From an uncultured Spirochaetales bacterium (GTDB taxonomy: Bacteria; Spirochaetota; Spirochaetia; JAFGXN01): a stretch of 64,000 nt of DNA. Below are positions 1 through 9,568 of this stretch, piece by piece (position 1 is the stretch's first letter; every line of letters begins with the position of its first letter). The DNA lies in contig CASEOG010000003.1 in assembly GCA_949289575.1 (NCBI GenBank), positions 62,001-126,000 on the forward strand, given 5' to 3'. The notes beneath the pieces were generated by a model. It was not told where the DNA came from, made no database searches, and saw only the letters and a program-made list of their open reading frames with translations. A program made the translations under genes and the position numbers.

Positions 1-472
1 TTGCTTCATCCTGCATCAGTTCGATAATCTGCTTCTTGGCTTCTTCACGGCTTAACGCCGAAACCTGTTCCAGTTTCCGAATCAGCTGTTCTTCCTGTCC
101 CGAAATCTGTTTTTCTCTTCCGCTTAAACGGTCTTCCCAATCGGCAAGCTCTTTTCGTTTTTTATCTGCAGCAGCGGATTTTTCATCCAATGTCTCTTCT
201 TTTTGAAGAAGGCGTCTTTCCATGCGTTGAATTTCGCCGCGACGCTCCCGAATTTCTTTTTCCGCCTGATTTCTGTCTTTCAGTAAAGACTCTTTTGCTT
301 CAAGAAGCATCCGCGTTTTTGCCGTTTCCGCCTCTTTTATGGCCTCGCTTTTGATTCGCGCGGCTTTTTGCTCATTCGATGATAACTGCAGTTTTGAAAA
401 CAACCACCGCAGGAGCCACCCTGCGATTACACCGATAAAAGGAAGGACCACATACAATATAATATTCACCAT
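1..472 (-). CDS. rny: Ribonuclease Y, N-terminal part (cut by window edge)
   Basis: RNase Y is the membrane-anchored endoribonuclease that starts mRNA decay. The visible 157 codons give one N-terminal membrane segment (about residues 2-20, IILYVVLPFIGVIAGWLL) followed by a long charged coiled coil rich in Glu, Lys, Arg and Gln (ARIKSEAIKEAE and onward), which is the usual layout before the KH and HD domains. Those domains lie beyond base 1 and cannot be seen. The start at 472 is an ATG preceded by AGGAGG at good spacing, and a strong promoter lies just upstream. The call rests on architecture and the typical N-terminal sequence, not on catalytic residues. Confidence 0.85.
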   Translation of the reverse strand, partial: MVNIILYVVLPFIGVIAGWLLRWLFSKLQLSSNEQKAARIKSEAIKEAETAKTRMLLEAKESLLKDRNQAEKEIRERRGEIQRMERRLLQKEETLDEKSAAADKKRKELADWEDRLSGREKQISGQEEQLIRKLEQVSALSREEAKKQIIELMQDEA

Positions 473-493
473 AATGGTTCCTCCTGATACTCA

Positions 494-522
494 AGTATAA
501 CCGAATCCCCTTCTTCTGTCAA
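494..522 (-). promoter_or_regulatory. Promoter for rny
   Basis: On the minus strand TTGACA (517-522) is separated by 17 bases from TATACT (494-499). It lies 22 bases before the rny start codon, so the transcript leader would be very short and hold only the AGGAGG site. Confidence 0.75.
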
Positions 523-604
523 GAAAATTTCTTCCGCTAAGCAAAAACTGTCCGACGCATTTCACTCCGGTCTCATCGTCCGAAAGCAGCCTGATTCCGA
601 AAAA

Positions 605-1606
605 TTATTTTTCCGTTCCGACGTAAGTATAATAGGTGAACGAGTCGTATTCATAGACCAGCTGGCTCCAGCCGTTTTCACGCTGATCGACCGGCTTTAA
701 CTCGATGCCGGTCCATGCCGAGGCTCCGCCGTCACCGGCCGCAACAACAAATATAATCTTTTGCGGCAAATCGGCAACAATCCGATATGAATGGTTTGCG
801 GAGGCCACTCCGCCGCCGTTTCTTATCTGACGGACTTTTCCCGGAGGAAGAAAGCCGTTTCGGTTATCATTATAAAACACATAAGACAGCCTGTCATCCA
901 GGTAATAGGCCACCTTGTCGGGAGTCCAGGCAACCGTTGCCGTTACCCATTTTTCGAATTCCAGAGGGGCTCCGTACTGATACGAGGTACGAAAATCATC
1001 GGTAAAAGGCCAGTGGGTTGTCTGATTGATTGATTTCCCTGTTGTCCAGTGGTTCGAAAATATCGAATTCATAACCGCCGAGACTTTTCCCGTTATCGTC
1101 TTTCTTCAAAACGTATGTATAAAAACCGGGCCAATATTGGGAAGATTTCTTTTTGTACATTCTCAACCTTGCTTCGATGTAACCGTATTTAACTTCGCGA
1201 TTATAAGTGATGCCCCCGCAAAGAGTTTTGGCAATACGGCGATTTTCTTTAACAACCGGGTGATTGGGATCGTCAACTCTTTTAACCCAAAGACCGAGTC
1301 TCCCCTCTTCAAGCGAGATTCCGTCCCTGTGAATATTCCAGTCGTTCCGGGCGGTCCATACAGGCTCTTTACTGCCGTCATGGACAGCTTCCAGAAGTTC
1401 ATCGACCGAATTGTAATTGAAATCATCATGATACGATAAAGCAAAACAGTCCTTTCCCGATTTTATGTCGTACGCCGTTTCGACACCTTCACTGCCGACG
1501 ACATATCCTTTTTCTCTTTTCATTGCATTCTGCGTCCGGTCCGCGTCCGTAACCTGATAACACGACATTAATCCGGCGACCATCAAAATTACTGTCTGTT
1601 TTTCAT
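605..1606 (-). pseudogene. GH16-family glycoside hydrolase lipoprotein, two frameshifts
   Basis: The two readable frames (996-1586 and 605-1072) join into one GH16-like beta-glucanase/laminarinase-type lipoprotein. Family features seen: GYIEARLRM, then the catalytic motif EFDIFE with its two Glu, then THWPFTDDF, and W-TPDKVAYYLDD. Two lesions break it. First, ATG at 1606 followed by five A runs into TAA after five codons; one more A would restore MKKQTVILMVAGLMSC, a perfect lipobox signal. Second, three copies of AATC (1024-1035) put the frame off just after the catalytic motif; removing one copy restores EINQTTHWPF. It sits 10 bases behind the outer-membrane protein gene, probably in the same transcript. 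It may be a decaying gene, a slippage-switched gene, or hold sequencing errors. Confidence 0.75.
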
Positions 1607-1615
1607 TTCACCTAC

Positions 1616-3472
1616 TCACCAAATGCGAACATAAACGGAAAACAGGTTTCCCATATTTGTTTTATGAAGCGATTCCTTCCATTCAAAAGAGTCCAAACGT
1701 TTTATTTTTCCGGTATCGCCGTCATATTCGGTCAGATATCGGTAATAAAAGGTGTACCCCGCTCCGAGGGCAATCGGTACATTCACAAAACGCAAATCCA
1801 ATTCGGCCTGAAGCCCTACGGAATGAATCCACTCGTAAACGCCGTCCTTAAGGAAGTCTTTCCAATATAAATCTCCCGGTTTGGCACCGTTATAATCTGC
1901 ACTGTAGTTCAAATAATCGGTATAGGTGCTTCCGTCGGCAGAAATTCCGTGCCGAATCATCCGATACATCAGGGAAGCATTCAGATACCAGAGCGGCATC
2001 GTTTCGATTTTCAGTTTCAGCTCATCGGAATTGGGATCGAGTTTATATCCCAACGGTTCTCCGTGGTTAATATATGTCGTATTCATCGGCTTGTCATACC
2101 AGGGCGTTGTCGTTGTCGGATGGGTATACATATACGGCTCCACTTTTGTATACTGAAGCGAGACAGTGGTAAAAGGCGCCCCGGGAACCGCAAGCCGTCC
2201 GCCGATCTGCCAGCTGTACATATTCCGATCGAGATGTGAAAAATTATCCTGAAGGAGATTGATTTCATCAATAAAAAACCCACCGTACAATTTCAAATAA
2301 GAAGGAACATTAAACCCGAATGTAACACCCAACTGCATATTATCAAAATCACCGATCATATTCTGATATAAAAAAGACATCATGCCCGGGTTCCCGTATC
2401 CGAGTTCAAACCTCTTCGGCCATACAACGGAACTACTGATACCGAGATAAGCCCATTGGGTAATAAAAAATTCCGCAAGAGATGCCGTGTATGCATTCTG
2501 GAAGTTCATCGAACTCTTTTTTAACCCGTCCGTACTTTCATATTCGAGTACTCCTACAATAAACGACAGATTAAACCAGTCGACCGGATTCAGGTGCATA
2601 TCGAGGCCCATAAACGGGCGGGCCGTGCCCGAAATCATCAGATTTCCGTCTCCGGGACCCCAATCGCGCCGTATACGGGAAAAATTAAAACGTAATTTTT
2701 GATCCCATAAAGACAATGAGAGCTCAGGAAGAATTCGGATTGCACCGGCCGGTTCTTCCGCAAAATGAGAAAAATTATCGGCAGACTTTAAAAGAAACTG
2801 ATATCCGTCCCAACTTTTAGAGTATGAATAAGGCGCATAGGCTGATGCGTTCAAATCGGTAAGGCCGACACCAATATTAAATCTGTAAGAAAAATATTCG
2901 GACAAATCACCCTGTAAATAGAGTTCGAGCCAGTTTTCGGTAGAAAAAACAGCATCGTTATTGAAAGCTCCGAAATCGGCACGGCTTTGCCACGATCCGC
3001 CGACTTCGACTGATGTATAAACAGATTTTTTTTCTTTAAAAGAGCCGGCCTCTTCCCCATCTTCTTTGTCTCCGGTTGCGGACGACCCGGAGCCTTCCTC
3101 ACGGTCGGACTCCTCCGTTGCCGAAGGGTTTTCGGTTGCCTTATCCGGTGCGTATTCCGAATCGTAACGGTAACCGCCGCGCTGATACCAGGGATCGGTT
3201 TTTCGGGACTCGAAACGGGCAATTAATCCTTCCGCTGCCGATTTTTCCATAGCCGATATCTGCGGCGAACGAATCATTTCATACAAAGCATCAAGTATGA
3301 CAGCACGGGAATACGGCTTTGCCGTCGGAAGAGGTGATATATAATTTTTTATCAGTGCATTATCAATAACTTTGTACACGGGATCGTTCAGGGGAACGGA
3401 AATATGCTGTTGCGCTAAAAGCGGAACTGCCGAAAGACAAAACAGACATAACAATAATAAATTCTTTTTCAT
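1616..3472 (-). CDS. Outer-membrane beta-barrel protein, Wzi-like
   Basis: A 618-residue exported protein with a clear signal peptide (MKKNLLLLCLFCLSAVPLLAQ, cleavage after LLA). The first 70 mature residues are helical and precede an acidic Glu/Asp/Ser-rich linker (about 115-150); the rest is alternating aromatic/polar strands typical of a barrel, ending in the aromatic VYVRIW. The stretch RRDWGPGDGNLMISGTARPF resembles the Wzi capsule-assembly family, whose members bind surface polysaccharide. That would fit the adjacent GH16 glycosidase gene, but a polysaccharide role is inference. It follows the rplQ terminator and has its own promoter. An unrelated spirochaete-specific barrel is the main alternative. 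Confidence 0.6.
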   Translation of the reverse strand: MKKNLLLLCLFCLSAVPLLAQQHISVPLNDPVYKVIDNALIKNYISPLPTAKPYSRAVILDALYEMIRSPQISAMEKSAAEGLIARFESRKTDPWYQRGGYRYDSEYAPDKATENPSATEESDREEGSGSSATGDKEDGEEAGSFKEKKSVYTSVEVGGSWQSRADFGAFNNDAVFSTENWLELYLQGDLSEYFSYRFNIGVGLTDLNASAYAPYSYSKSWDGYQFLLKSADNFSHFAEEPAGAIRILPELSLSLWDQKLRFNFSRIRRDWGPGDGNLMISGTARPFMGLDMHLNPVDWFNLSFIVGVLEYESTDGLKKSSMNFQNAYTASLAEFFITQWAYLGISSSVVWPKRFELGYGNPGMMSFLYQNMIGDFDNMQLGVTFGFNVPSYLKLYGGFFIDEINLLQDNFSHLDRNMYSWQIGGRLAVPGAPFTTVSLQYTKVEPYMYTHPTTTTPWYDKPMNTTYINHGEPLGYKLDPNSDELKLKIETMPLWYLNASLMYRMIRHGISADGSTYTDYLNYSADYNGAKPGDLYWKDFLKDGVYEWIHSVGLQAELDLRFVNVPIALGAGYTFYYRYLTEYDGDTGKIKRLDSFEWKESLHKTNMGNLFSVYVRIW

Positions 3473-3478
3473 ACGCCC

Positions 3479-3507
3479 ATTCTATATAACATTCGTAGGA
3501 ATTGCAA
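3479..3507 (-). promoter_or_regulatory. Candidate promoter for outer-membrane protein gene
   Basis: TTGCAA (3502-3507), 17 bases, TAGAAT (3479-3484) on the minus strand. Only six bases separate the -10 box from the ATG at 3472, so the message would have almost no leader. The -35 box abuts the T-run of the rplQ terminator. Confidence 0.4.
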
Positions 3508-3536
3508 CAAAAAAAGAGTGCCCTCAGGCACTCTTT
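3507..3536 (-). terminator. Rho-independent terminator of the ribosomal supercluster
   Basis: Stem AAAGAGTGCC / GGCACTCTTT (3513-3522 with 3527-3536) with a four-base loop, followed on the minus strand by a T run. It closes the alpha operon 25 bases after rplQ. Confidence 0.9.
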
Positions 3537-3560
3537 TGGGATACCGAACCTATTTATTTC

Positions 3561-4034
3561 TTATTCGGCCGACTCGGCGGCAGCTGTTTCCGTTACGGCC
3601 GGTTTCTTTTCGGCTTTTACGGCAGTCTTTTTAGCGGAAGACTTGGCCGGTTTTTCATCCTTCTTCTCTTCCGCACTCTTCCTGTCTACCAGCTCCAAAA
3701 TTGCCATTTCGGCTGCATCATTCGGACGGAATCCGATTTTCAGAATTCTGGTATACCCGCCGGCTCTTTCTTTCGACCGCACGGCAATGTCGGTAAAAAG
3801 TTTTGCCAAAACAGCTTTATCGTTAATGTCCTTCGCAATAATTCTGCGATTGTGGACCGAATCGGTTTTTGCCCGTGTAATCATTTTCTCGGCTGTTCCC
3901 TGAACGGCCTTTGCTTTTACGACAGTTGTTTCGATTCTCTCGTATTTGAAAAGCGAAGTAATCAAACTTCTTTTAAGTGCTTTTCGGTGACTTTCTTTTA
4001 CATCCAATCTTTTAAAACCGACCTTATGCCTCAT
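3561..4034 (-). CDS. rplQ: 50S ribosomal protein L17
   Basis: Large-subunit protein near the polypeptide exit. MRHKVGF at the start and the conserved [14 protein letters not shown] and [16 protein letters not shown] segments identify it. At 157 residues it is about 35 longer than usual because of a C-terminal tail rich in Lys, Glu and Ala (about residues 120-157), which looks disordered. Its start overlaps the end of rpoA by 11 bases, implying translational coupling. It is the last gene of the cluster. Confidence 0.97.
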   Translation of the reverse strand: MRHKVGFKRLDVKESHRKALKRSLITSLFKYERIETTVVKAKAVQGTAEKMITRAKTDSVHNRRIIAKDINDKAVLAKLFTDIAVRSKERAGGYTRILKIGFRPNDAAEMAILELVDRKSAEEKKDEKPAKSSAKKTAVKAEKKPAVTETAAAESAE

Positions 4035-5073
4035 TGTCTTCTTCCTTACTCATAAATTTTTCGCTGATTTTAACCCCGTTGTAATCGGTCATGCTGAATG
4101 ACAGACCCCAACTTTTCAGTTTATCCTTGATCTCCTGAAGGGATTTTTTTCCGAAGTTCCGTGTCCGGGCTATTTCATCCTCGGATTTTCGAGTCAGCTC
4201 TCCGATTGTCTTAATGTGAGCGTTTTTCAGACAGTTACTGGAGCGGACCGAAAGTTCCAACTCTTCGACCTTTGTATCCAAAAGTTTCTGAATGCGCAGC
4301 TCATCCTCATCGATTTTATCCGGATCATTGATAGAACCTTCGTCGAAATTAATAAATGCGGAAAACTGTTCCTTTGCTATTTTTGCTGCTTCGGCAACCG
4401 CATCTTCGGGCGTAATCGTTCCGTCCGTTTTGACTGTCAACACCAGTTTATCGTAATCATTGCGATCCCCGACACGGCAGTTCTGAATATCGATGCTGAC
4501 CTTCTTTACGGGAGAAAACAGTGCATCGACAGGAATTGTTCCGACGATATCGACATATTTGGCATTGATATCCGAAGGAATATAGCCGCGTCCGAAGTCG
4601 ATATTCAATTCCATTTCGAACCGGGCATCATCCATTAAGGTCATGATTTCCAATTCGGGATTCAATACCTCAACTCCGCTCTGAACAAAATCCGCACCTG
4701 TTACATTTTTTGCTCCGGTAAATTCGATTGCAATCGTTTTCTGCTCTTCACTCTCATCCAGTTTAAACCGCAGTTTTTTCAACGCGGCAATAACCTGCGG
4801 GGTATCTTCGACAACGCCCGGAATCATTTCGAATTCACTCGAAATCAGATGCTGCTCCCCGTTATCGGAAATACATGTCACACGCAGACCGGAAACAGCA
4901 TAACCCTGAATCGAAGAAAGTAAAATCCGTCTCAATGAATTGCCGATTGTGACACCGAAGCCTCTTTCAAAAGGATATGCATAAAACACGGTTGTATTGG
5001 CATCAAGCAAATTTTTCTCAATGGTAATTTTATCCGGTTTTTTAATCCCTTTTAAAAGGTTTTTCCTTGCCAT
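4024..5073 (-). CDS. rpoA: DNA-directed RNA polymerase subunit alpha
   Basis: RNA polymerase assembly scaffold and promoter UP-element/activator contact subunit. The N-terminal dimerisation domain shows [21 protein letters not shown] (a family signature) and the C-terminal helix-hairpin domain shows [19 protein letters not shown] and [14 protein letters not shown] (about 275-320). Length 349 is within the normal range, with a short extra C-terminus. It lies between rpsD and rplQ, the standard alpha-operon order. Confidence 0.98.
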   Translation of the reverse strand: MARKNLLKGIKKPDKITIEKNLLDANTTVFYAYPFERGFGVTIGNSLRRILLSSIQGYAVSGLRVTCISDNGEQHLISSEFEMIPGVVEDTPQVIAALKKLRFKLDESEEQKTIAIEFTGAKNVTGADFVQSGVEVLNPELEIMTLMDDARFEMELNIDFGRGYIPSDINAKYVDIVGTIPVDALFSPVKKVSIDIQNCRVGDRNDYDKLVLTVKTDGTITPEDAVAEAAKIAKEQFSAFINFDEGSINDPDKIDEDELRIQKLLDTKVEELELSVRSSNCLKNAHIKTIGELTRKSEDEIARTRNFGKKSLQEIKDKLKSWGLSFSMTDYNGVKISEKFMSKEEDNEA

Positions 5074-5106
5074 ATTTTACTCCTCAATTTCCCCTTTGGG
5101 TACCGA

Positions 5107-5742
5107 TTATCTTGAATACAACTCAACAATCAGGTTCTCTTTGATATCCTCGAGATCCGTAATGTCCGCCCGCTCGGGAATAGCCACAACCGTTCCTTTC
5201 AAAGTGTCGGCATCAACATCAACCCAGGAAAAAGATCCCGATTGCGACAACGCCTTCAGACTGTCTTTAATCACAGCCATTTTCTTGCCGGAGGCGGAAA
5301 TCTCAATCACGTCCCCCTTGCGGACAATATAGGAGGCAATTGTTACACGTTTTCCGTTCACAAGAACATGACCGTGCGAAATAATCTGGCGGGCCTGCTT
5401 GCGCGAGGAAGCAAAGCGCATCCGGTAAACAATACTGTCCAGACGGCTTTCCAAAAGAATAATCAGGTTATCACCGGTTTTTCCCGCCTTTTTGGCTGCA
5501 CGCGCATAGAAAAGACGAAATTGAGCTTCGAGGATTCCGAAAATTCTCTTCAGCTTCTGTTTCTCACGCAGCTGAATACCGTAGTCGGACATTTTTTTGG
5601 CTCGGGCTTTTGCATCTTTTCCCGGAGCCGGTCTTTTTTTATTAATAGGGCACTTTGCGGAACTGCATCGTTCCCCTTTCAGAAAAAGTTTCCGTTTCTC
5701 GGCTCTGCAATATCGACAACTGGGTCCGGTATATCTTGCCAT
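5107..5742 (-). CDS. rpsD: 30S ribosomal protein S4, zinc type
   Basis: Primary 16S rRNA binder that nucleates the 5' domain. The S4 RNA-binding domain is seen as [21 protein letters not shown]. The N-terminus holds CRYC and CSSAKC, the four-Cys zinc-binding form (C+). 211 residues. In E. coli S4 represses the alpha operon; whether it does here cannot be read from the sequence. Order rpsK-rpsD-rpoA is conserved. Confidence 0.98.
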   Translation of the reverse strand: MARYTGPSCRYCRAEKRKLFLKGERCSSAKCPINKKRPAPGKDAKARAKKMSDYGIQLREKQKLKRIFGILEAQFRLFYARAAKKAGKTGDNLIILLESRLDSIVYRMRFASSRKQARQIISHGHVLVNGKRVTIASYIVRKGDVIEISASGKKMAVIKDSLKALSQSGSFSWVDVDADTLKGTVVAIPERADITDLEDIKENLIVELYSR

Positions 5743-5764
5743 AGTTCATTCACTCCTTATAAAA

Positions 5765-6148
5765 TTAAACACGACGTGTTTTTTTCGGGCGGCAGCCGTT
5801 GTGAGGAATCGGTGTAATATCTTTCATACTCATAACGGTGAGTCCCAGGTTAGCCAAAACGCGAATAGCCGATTCCCGTCCCACACCCGGACCTTTGACA
5901 AAAACATTGACGGCGCGCAGACCGTAATCCATCGCCTTTTTGGCGGCTGTTTCCGCTGTCAGCTGAGCGGCATAGGGAGTCGATTTTTTGGCTCCTTTAA
6001 AGCCCAGGTTTCCGGCGCTTGCCCAGGAAATGGCATTTCCGTTCAAATCGGTCACAGTGACAATCGTATTGTTAAAAGTGGCCTGAATATAAACGCATCC
6101 GTCATAAACGGTCTTCTTCTCTTTTCTTTTTTTCGTTACCTTAGCCAA
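5765..6148 (-). CDS. rpsK: 30S ribosomal protein S11
   Basis: Platform protein near the mRNA exit and E site. Shows the family core [21 protein letters not shown] and the C-terminal [16 protein letters not shown]. 127 residues, normal. It sits between rpsM and rpsD with short spacers. Confidence 0.98.
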   Translation of the reverse strand: MAKVTKKRKEKKTVYDGCVYIQATFNNTIVTVTDLNGNAISWASAGNLGFKGAKKSTPYAAQLTAETAAKKAMDYGLRAVNVFVKGPGVGRESAIRVLANLGLTVMSMKDITPIPHNGCRPKKTRRV

Positions 6149-6165
6149 AGTTACACTCCTCCGAA

Positions 6166-6540
6166 TTACTTCGTTGCCTTCTTCTTATTCGCAACAGTCT
6201 TCCGTTTACCTTTACGTGTACGGGCATTTGTTTTGGTCCGTTGTCCGCGCACAGGCAATCCCTTTCGGTGCATCAAACCGCGGTGACAGGCGATATCTTT
6301 CAGACGGTTGATGTTCATCGCAATCTGCGTTCTGAGACGACCTTCAATCATATATTCGTCTTCCAGAATCTTCCGCAATGTCGCGATTTCATCGCTGTTC
6401 AAATCATCCGCTTTCTTATCCGGATCGATATTTGCTTTCTTGCAAACTTCCAAGGCAATCGTTCGGCCTACACCGTAAATATAGGTCAACGCAATTTTGA
6501 TACTTTTGTTCGGAATATCAATACCTGCAATACGTACCAT
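6166..6540 (-). CDS. rpsM: 30S ribosomal protein S13
   Basis: Head protein that contacts P-site tRNA and bridges to the large subunit. [26 protein letters not shown] and [20 protein letters not shown] are diagnostic. 124 residues with the usual basic C-terminal tail ([16 protein letters not shown]). Confidence 0.98.
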   Translation of the reverse strand: MVRIAGIDIPNKSIKIALTYIYGVGRTIALEVCKKANIDPDKKADDLNSDEIATLRKILEDEYMIEGRLRTQIAMNINRLKDIACHRGLMHRKGLPVRGQRTKTNARTRKGKRKTVANKKKATK

Positions 6541-6551
6541 TCCCTAAACTC

Positions 6552-6665
6552 CTATCTCTGTCTCTGCTTATGTTTGGGGTTGTCACAAATAATCCGTACA
6601 ACACCTTTTCTTTTTATGACTTTGCATTTATCGCAAATTGTCTTAACGCTTGCTCTGACTTTCAT
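6552..6665 (-). CDS. rpmJ: 50S ribosomal protein L36, zinc type
   Basis: A 37-residue protein found by reading the gap between secY and rps[15 protein letters not shown], then [16 protein letters not shown]. Cys11, Cys14, Cys27 and His32 are the four zinc ligands of the C+ form. L36 stabilises 23S rRNA near the factor-binding side of the large subunit. Order secY-rpmJ-rpsM-rpsK is the classical one. Confidence 0.96.
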   Translation of the reverse strand: MKVRASVKTICDKCKVIKRKGVVRIICDNPKHKQRQR

Positions 6666-6675
6666 AACCAACCTC

Positions 6676-8001
6676 TTATAAATTTCTTGATCTGATTTTG
6701 CCTTTTTTAACAAGGCCTTCCTGATGATGCATTTTCAGATGACCTTCGATCTGACTCATCGTATCCAAATCGACACCGACCATAATCAGAAGCGAAGTTC
6801 CGCCCATTAACATTGCTGCTTCAGCCGGAAACCCGAATACGGCCGAAATGATTGTCGGAACGACAGCAATAAAAGCCAAAAACAGCGAACCCGGTAAAAT
6901 AATCCGGTTCAAAACCCTTGTCAGATACTCCTCGATCTTATCGGAACGGATTCCGGGAATCGAACCGCCGTTTTCGCGAATATTCTTCGAAATCTCCTGC
7001 GGGTTCAATGTCACCTGCGTATAGAAATAAGCGAAGAAAATAATCAGCAGACAGTAAAGAATCTGATAAGGGGCTCCGTCGTACCGGAAAAAATTGGCAA
7101 GTTTCATAACCCAATCTGTCTGACTTCCCGCCATAAACGAAAGCGGAAAAGTCAAAATGGAAGAGGCGAAAATCACCGGAATAACCCCCGACGGGTTAAT
7201 TTTAAACGGAATATGCTGACTCTGACCGCCGTAAACTTTCCGACCGACAATGCGGCGTGCATAGTTGACCGGAATCTTCCTCTGTCCCTGCTGTTCGTAA
7301 ATAACGAGTGCGATAATCACAATATAAATCAGCATGACCAGCAGAAGAACAACAACGTTCAAATCGCCCGCATGAACCTGATCAATCAGCGACTTCACGG
7401 CACCCGGCAAACGGGCCGCAATTCCGGCAAAAATAATCAGCGAAATTCCGTTTCCGATTCCTTTCTGTGTAATCTGCTCTCCCATCCACATCAGCAGCAA
7501 TGTTCCGCATGTCGTGGAAAGAATGGCAATGGCCACAAAACCGGCCATCGGAATCTTCAAGACCTGTTCCTGAAACTGTTCGTTGCCGGCGTAATTGATA
7601 ATCGTCAAAGCCTGAATAATACAGACAAGAACCGTTCCGTAACGCGAATATCTCTGAATTTTCTTACGTCCGCCTTCCTCTTCGGAAATTTTCTTCAGCT
7701 TCGGGAAAACCAGCAACAAAAGCTGCATGATAATCGACATGGAAATGTAAGGCATAATTCCCAAAAGGAAAATGGAAAATCTCTCGAAAGCACCGCCGAC
7801 AAAGAAGTTCAGATAAGACATCAAATCGATTCCGCCGCTGTTCTGGCTCGTACTGGCAATGAAATCTTTCAATGCATTCACATCGATACCGGGAATCGGA
7901 ACTACGGATCCCAGCCGGTAAACAACGAGCATGAAAAGAGTAAAAAGAACTCTTTTTCTCAGCTCGCGGATTCTGAAAATCTTTGTAATTGAACTTGACA
8001 T
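6676..8001 (-). CDS. secY: Protein translocase subunit SecY
   Basis: Channel-forming subunit of the Sec translocon in the inner membrane. 441 residues with ten hydrophobic segments; shows [19 protein letters not shown] at the N-terminus, the plug-region glycine-rich stretch, [21 protein letters not shown] and a C-terminal [12 protein letters not shown]. Position between rplO and rpmJ is standard. The partner secE is in this window at 30061. Confidence 0.98.
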   Translation of the reverse strand: MSSSITKIFRIRELRKRVLFTLFMLVVYRLGSVVPIPGIDVNALKDFIASTSQNSGGIDLMSYLNFFVGGAFERFSIFLLGIMPYISMSIIMQLLLLVFPKLKKISEEEGGRKKIQRYSRYGTVLVCIIQALTIINYAGNEQFQEQVLKIPMAGFVAIAILSTTCGTLLLMWMGEQITQKGIGNGISLIIFAGIAARLPGAVKSLIDQVHAGDLNVVVLLLVMLIYIVIIALVIYEQQGQRKIPVNYARRIVGRKVYGGQSQHIPFKINPSGVIPVIFASSILTFPLSFMAGSQTDWVMKLANFFRYDGAPYQILYCLLIIFFAYFYTQVTLNPQEISKNIRENGGSIPGIRSDKIEEYLTRVLNRIILPGSLFLAFIAVVPTIISAVFGFPAEAAMLMGGTSLLIMVGVDLDTMSQIEGHLKMHHQEGLVKKGKIRSRNL

Positions 8002-8015
8002 AATCTATCCCGTTC

Positions 8016-8504
8016 CTATGTCTCGTCGGTTTCGCAACCGGCACAGGCATCGCAACTTCCGCATCCGCAAAGGACCGAACCGCCGGCTTTTTTGATTTTT
8101 TCGGCAGCCGAAGCGGAAACCGCAGGAAGTTTGACATCCAGCTTTTTGGTTACATCGCCGTTACCCAAAAGTTTCACGGCAACGGAAGCCCCTTTTACAA
8201 GACCCTTTCCCATCAAAGCTTCGATATCGACAACATCACCGTCGTTAAAGTTTTTCTCCAAATCCTGAAGGTTCACAACTTTATATTCGGTTCTGAACCG
8301 CGCATTGGAAAAACCGCGGATGGCAATCCGACGGTACAACGGCATCTGGCCTCCCTCAAAGCCGGGTCTGACACCGCCGCCGGAACGGGCATTCTGTCCG
8401 TTGTTACCGCTACCGGATGTTCCGCCTCTTTTGGAACTGCGACCGCGGCCGACGACAATTTTGTTTTTAACGGCTCCCTCGGGAGCTTTCAAATTCATAG
8501 ACAT
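8016..8504 (-). CDS. rplO: 50S ribosomal protein L15 with Cys-rich tail
   Basis: Late-assembly protein bound deep in 23S rRNA. The N-terminal basic glycine-rich region (GRGRSSKRGGTSGSGNNGQN) and the GFEGGQMPLYRRIAIRGFSN segment identify it. The protein is 162 residues, about 15 longer than usual. After the normal end at AGGSV it carries CGCGSCDACAGCETDET with five Cys in 12 residues, spaced like a metal site. I know of no standard L15 with this tail, so its function is unknown. It is followed by secY after 14 bases. Confidence 0.97.
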   Translation of the reverse strand: MSMNLKAPEGAVKNKIVVGRGRSSKRGGTSGSGNNGQNARSGGGVRPGFEGGQMPLYRRIAIRGFSNARFRTEYKVVNLQDLEKNFNDGDVVDIEALMGKGLVKGASVAVKLLGNGDVTKKLDVKLPAVSASAAEKIKKAGGSVLCGCGSCDACAGCETDET

Positions 8505-8506
8505 AA

Positions 8507-8689
8507 TTACACCCTCTCCACTTTGACAAGATGAGAAACTGTACGAACCATTCCGCTGATGGCATCATTCATTTCATGTTCGACAACGGAATTCACTTTA
8601 CCCAAACCGAGTGCCTTCACTGTTTTGCGGTGATTCGGTTTTGTTCCGATGACACTGCGAACCAAAGTAATTTTTACTTTCTCTGCCAT
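8507..8689 (-). CDS. rpmD: 50S ribosomal protein L30
   Basis: 60-residue protein; [34 protein letters not shown] are typical. The longer frame to 8749 begins inside rpsE and lacks family similarity, so the ATG at 8689 is chosen; it starts five bases after rpsE ends. Confidence 0.97.
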   Translation of the reverse strand: MAEKVKITLVRSVIGTKPNHRKTVKALGLGKVNSVVEHEMNDAISGMVRTVSHLVKVERV

Positions 8690-8693
8690 ATCA

Positions 8694-9185
8694 TTAACCC
8701 CACATATCATTGAGGCTCTTGCCCCGGTTTTTGGCCACTTTTCCGGCATCGAGAATCTGTTCGAGACCGTTAAAAGTTGCTTTTAAAATATTCATACTGT
8801 TTTTCGATCCCAGAGATTTACACAAAGTATCCTGAATTCCGAGGGCATCCATAACGGCACGTACCGAACCGCCGGCAATAATACCGGTACCGGGAGCCGC
8901 CGGACGAATCAGAACAGACGCACTTTTGTATTTTCCCAGAATCTCGTGCGGGAATGTGTTTCTTTTCAAAGGAATCGAAATCATATTTTTCTTTGCACGA
9001 TCGACACTCTTTCGAATTGCTTCGGAAACATCGTTTGCCTTGCCGAAACCGTAACCGACGCGACCTTTTCCGTCACCGACAACAACCAGCGCGGAAAACG
9101 AAAAGCGGCGTCCGCCTTTCAAAACCTTCGCAACACGATTCAGTTTGACCATTTTTTCAATCAAAATTGTTTCATTATTTTCCAT
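8694..9185 (-). CDS. rpsE: 30S ribosomal protein S5
   Basis: Protein at the mRNA entry channel, part of decoding accuracy. Shows [37 protein letters not shown] and the C-terminal [14 protein letters not shown] core. The start is placed at MENNE (9185), nine bases after a GAGGGG site, rather than at a TTG three codons upstream. 163 residues. Confidence 0.97.
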   Translation of the reverse strand: MENNETILIEKMVKLNRVAKVLKGGRRFSFSALVVVGDGKGRVGYGFGKANDVSEAIRKSVDRAKKNMISIPLKRNTFPHEILGKYKSASVLIRPAAPGTGIIAGGSVRAVMDALGIQDTLCKSLGSKNSMNILKATFNGLEQILDAGKVAKNRGKSLNDMWG

Positions 9186-9199
9186 AAAACACAAACCCC

Positions 9200-9559
9200 T
9201 CAGAACCTGATACCGGCACTACGGACACCGTCGGCCAAAGCTTTAATCACTCCGTGATAACGGAACCCGTTCCGATCGAAAACGGCTGCTTCGATATTGA
9301 GTGCTTTTAATTTGGCACCCAATGCTTCCCCCAGCTTACCGGCTTCGGCAACTGTCGATTTAACCGTTTTAAAATCCGCCTGTAAATTGTTGACAGCCGC
9401 AAGCGTAATACCGTTTGTATCATCAATCGCCTGGACATAAACATACCGGTTACTGCGGTAAACACTCAGACGGGGACGTTCGGGAGTTCCCGAAATATTT
9501 TTCCGAATGCTTTTCTTTCTTTTTAATCTCTGTTTTTGCTTCGCAATAATTCTGTTCAT
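9200..9559 (-). CDS. rplR: 50S ribosomal protein L18
   Basis: 5S rRNA-binding protein, 119 residues. [20 protein letters not shown] and the C-terminal [20 protein letters not shown] are family signatures. Between rplF and rpsE as expected. Confidence 0.98.
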   Translation of the reverse strand: MNRIIAKQKQRLKRKKSIRKNISGTPERPRLSVYRSNRYVYVQAIDDTNGITLAAVNNLQADFKTVKSTVAEAGKLGEALGAKLKALNIEAAVFDRNGFRYHGVIKALADGVRSAGIRF

Positions 9560-9568
9560 ACCGCTATC

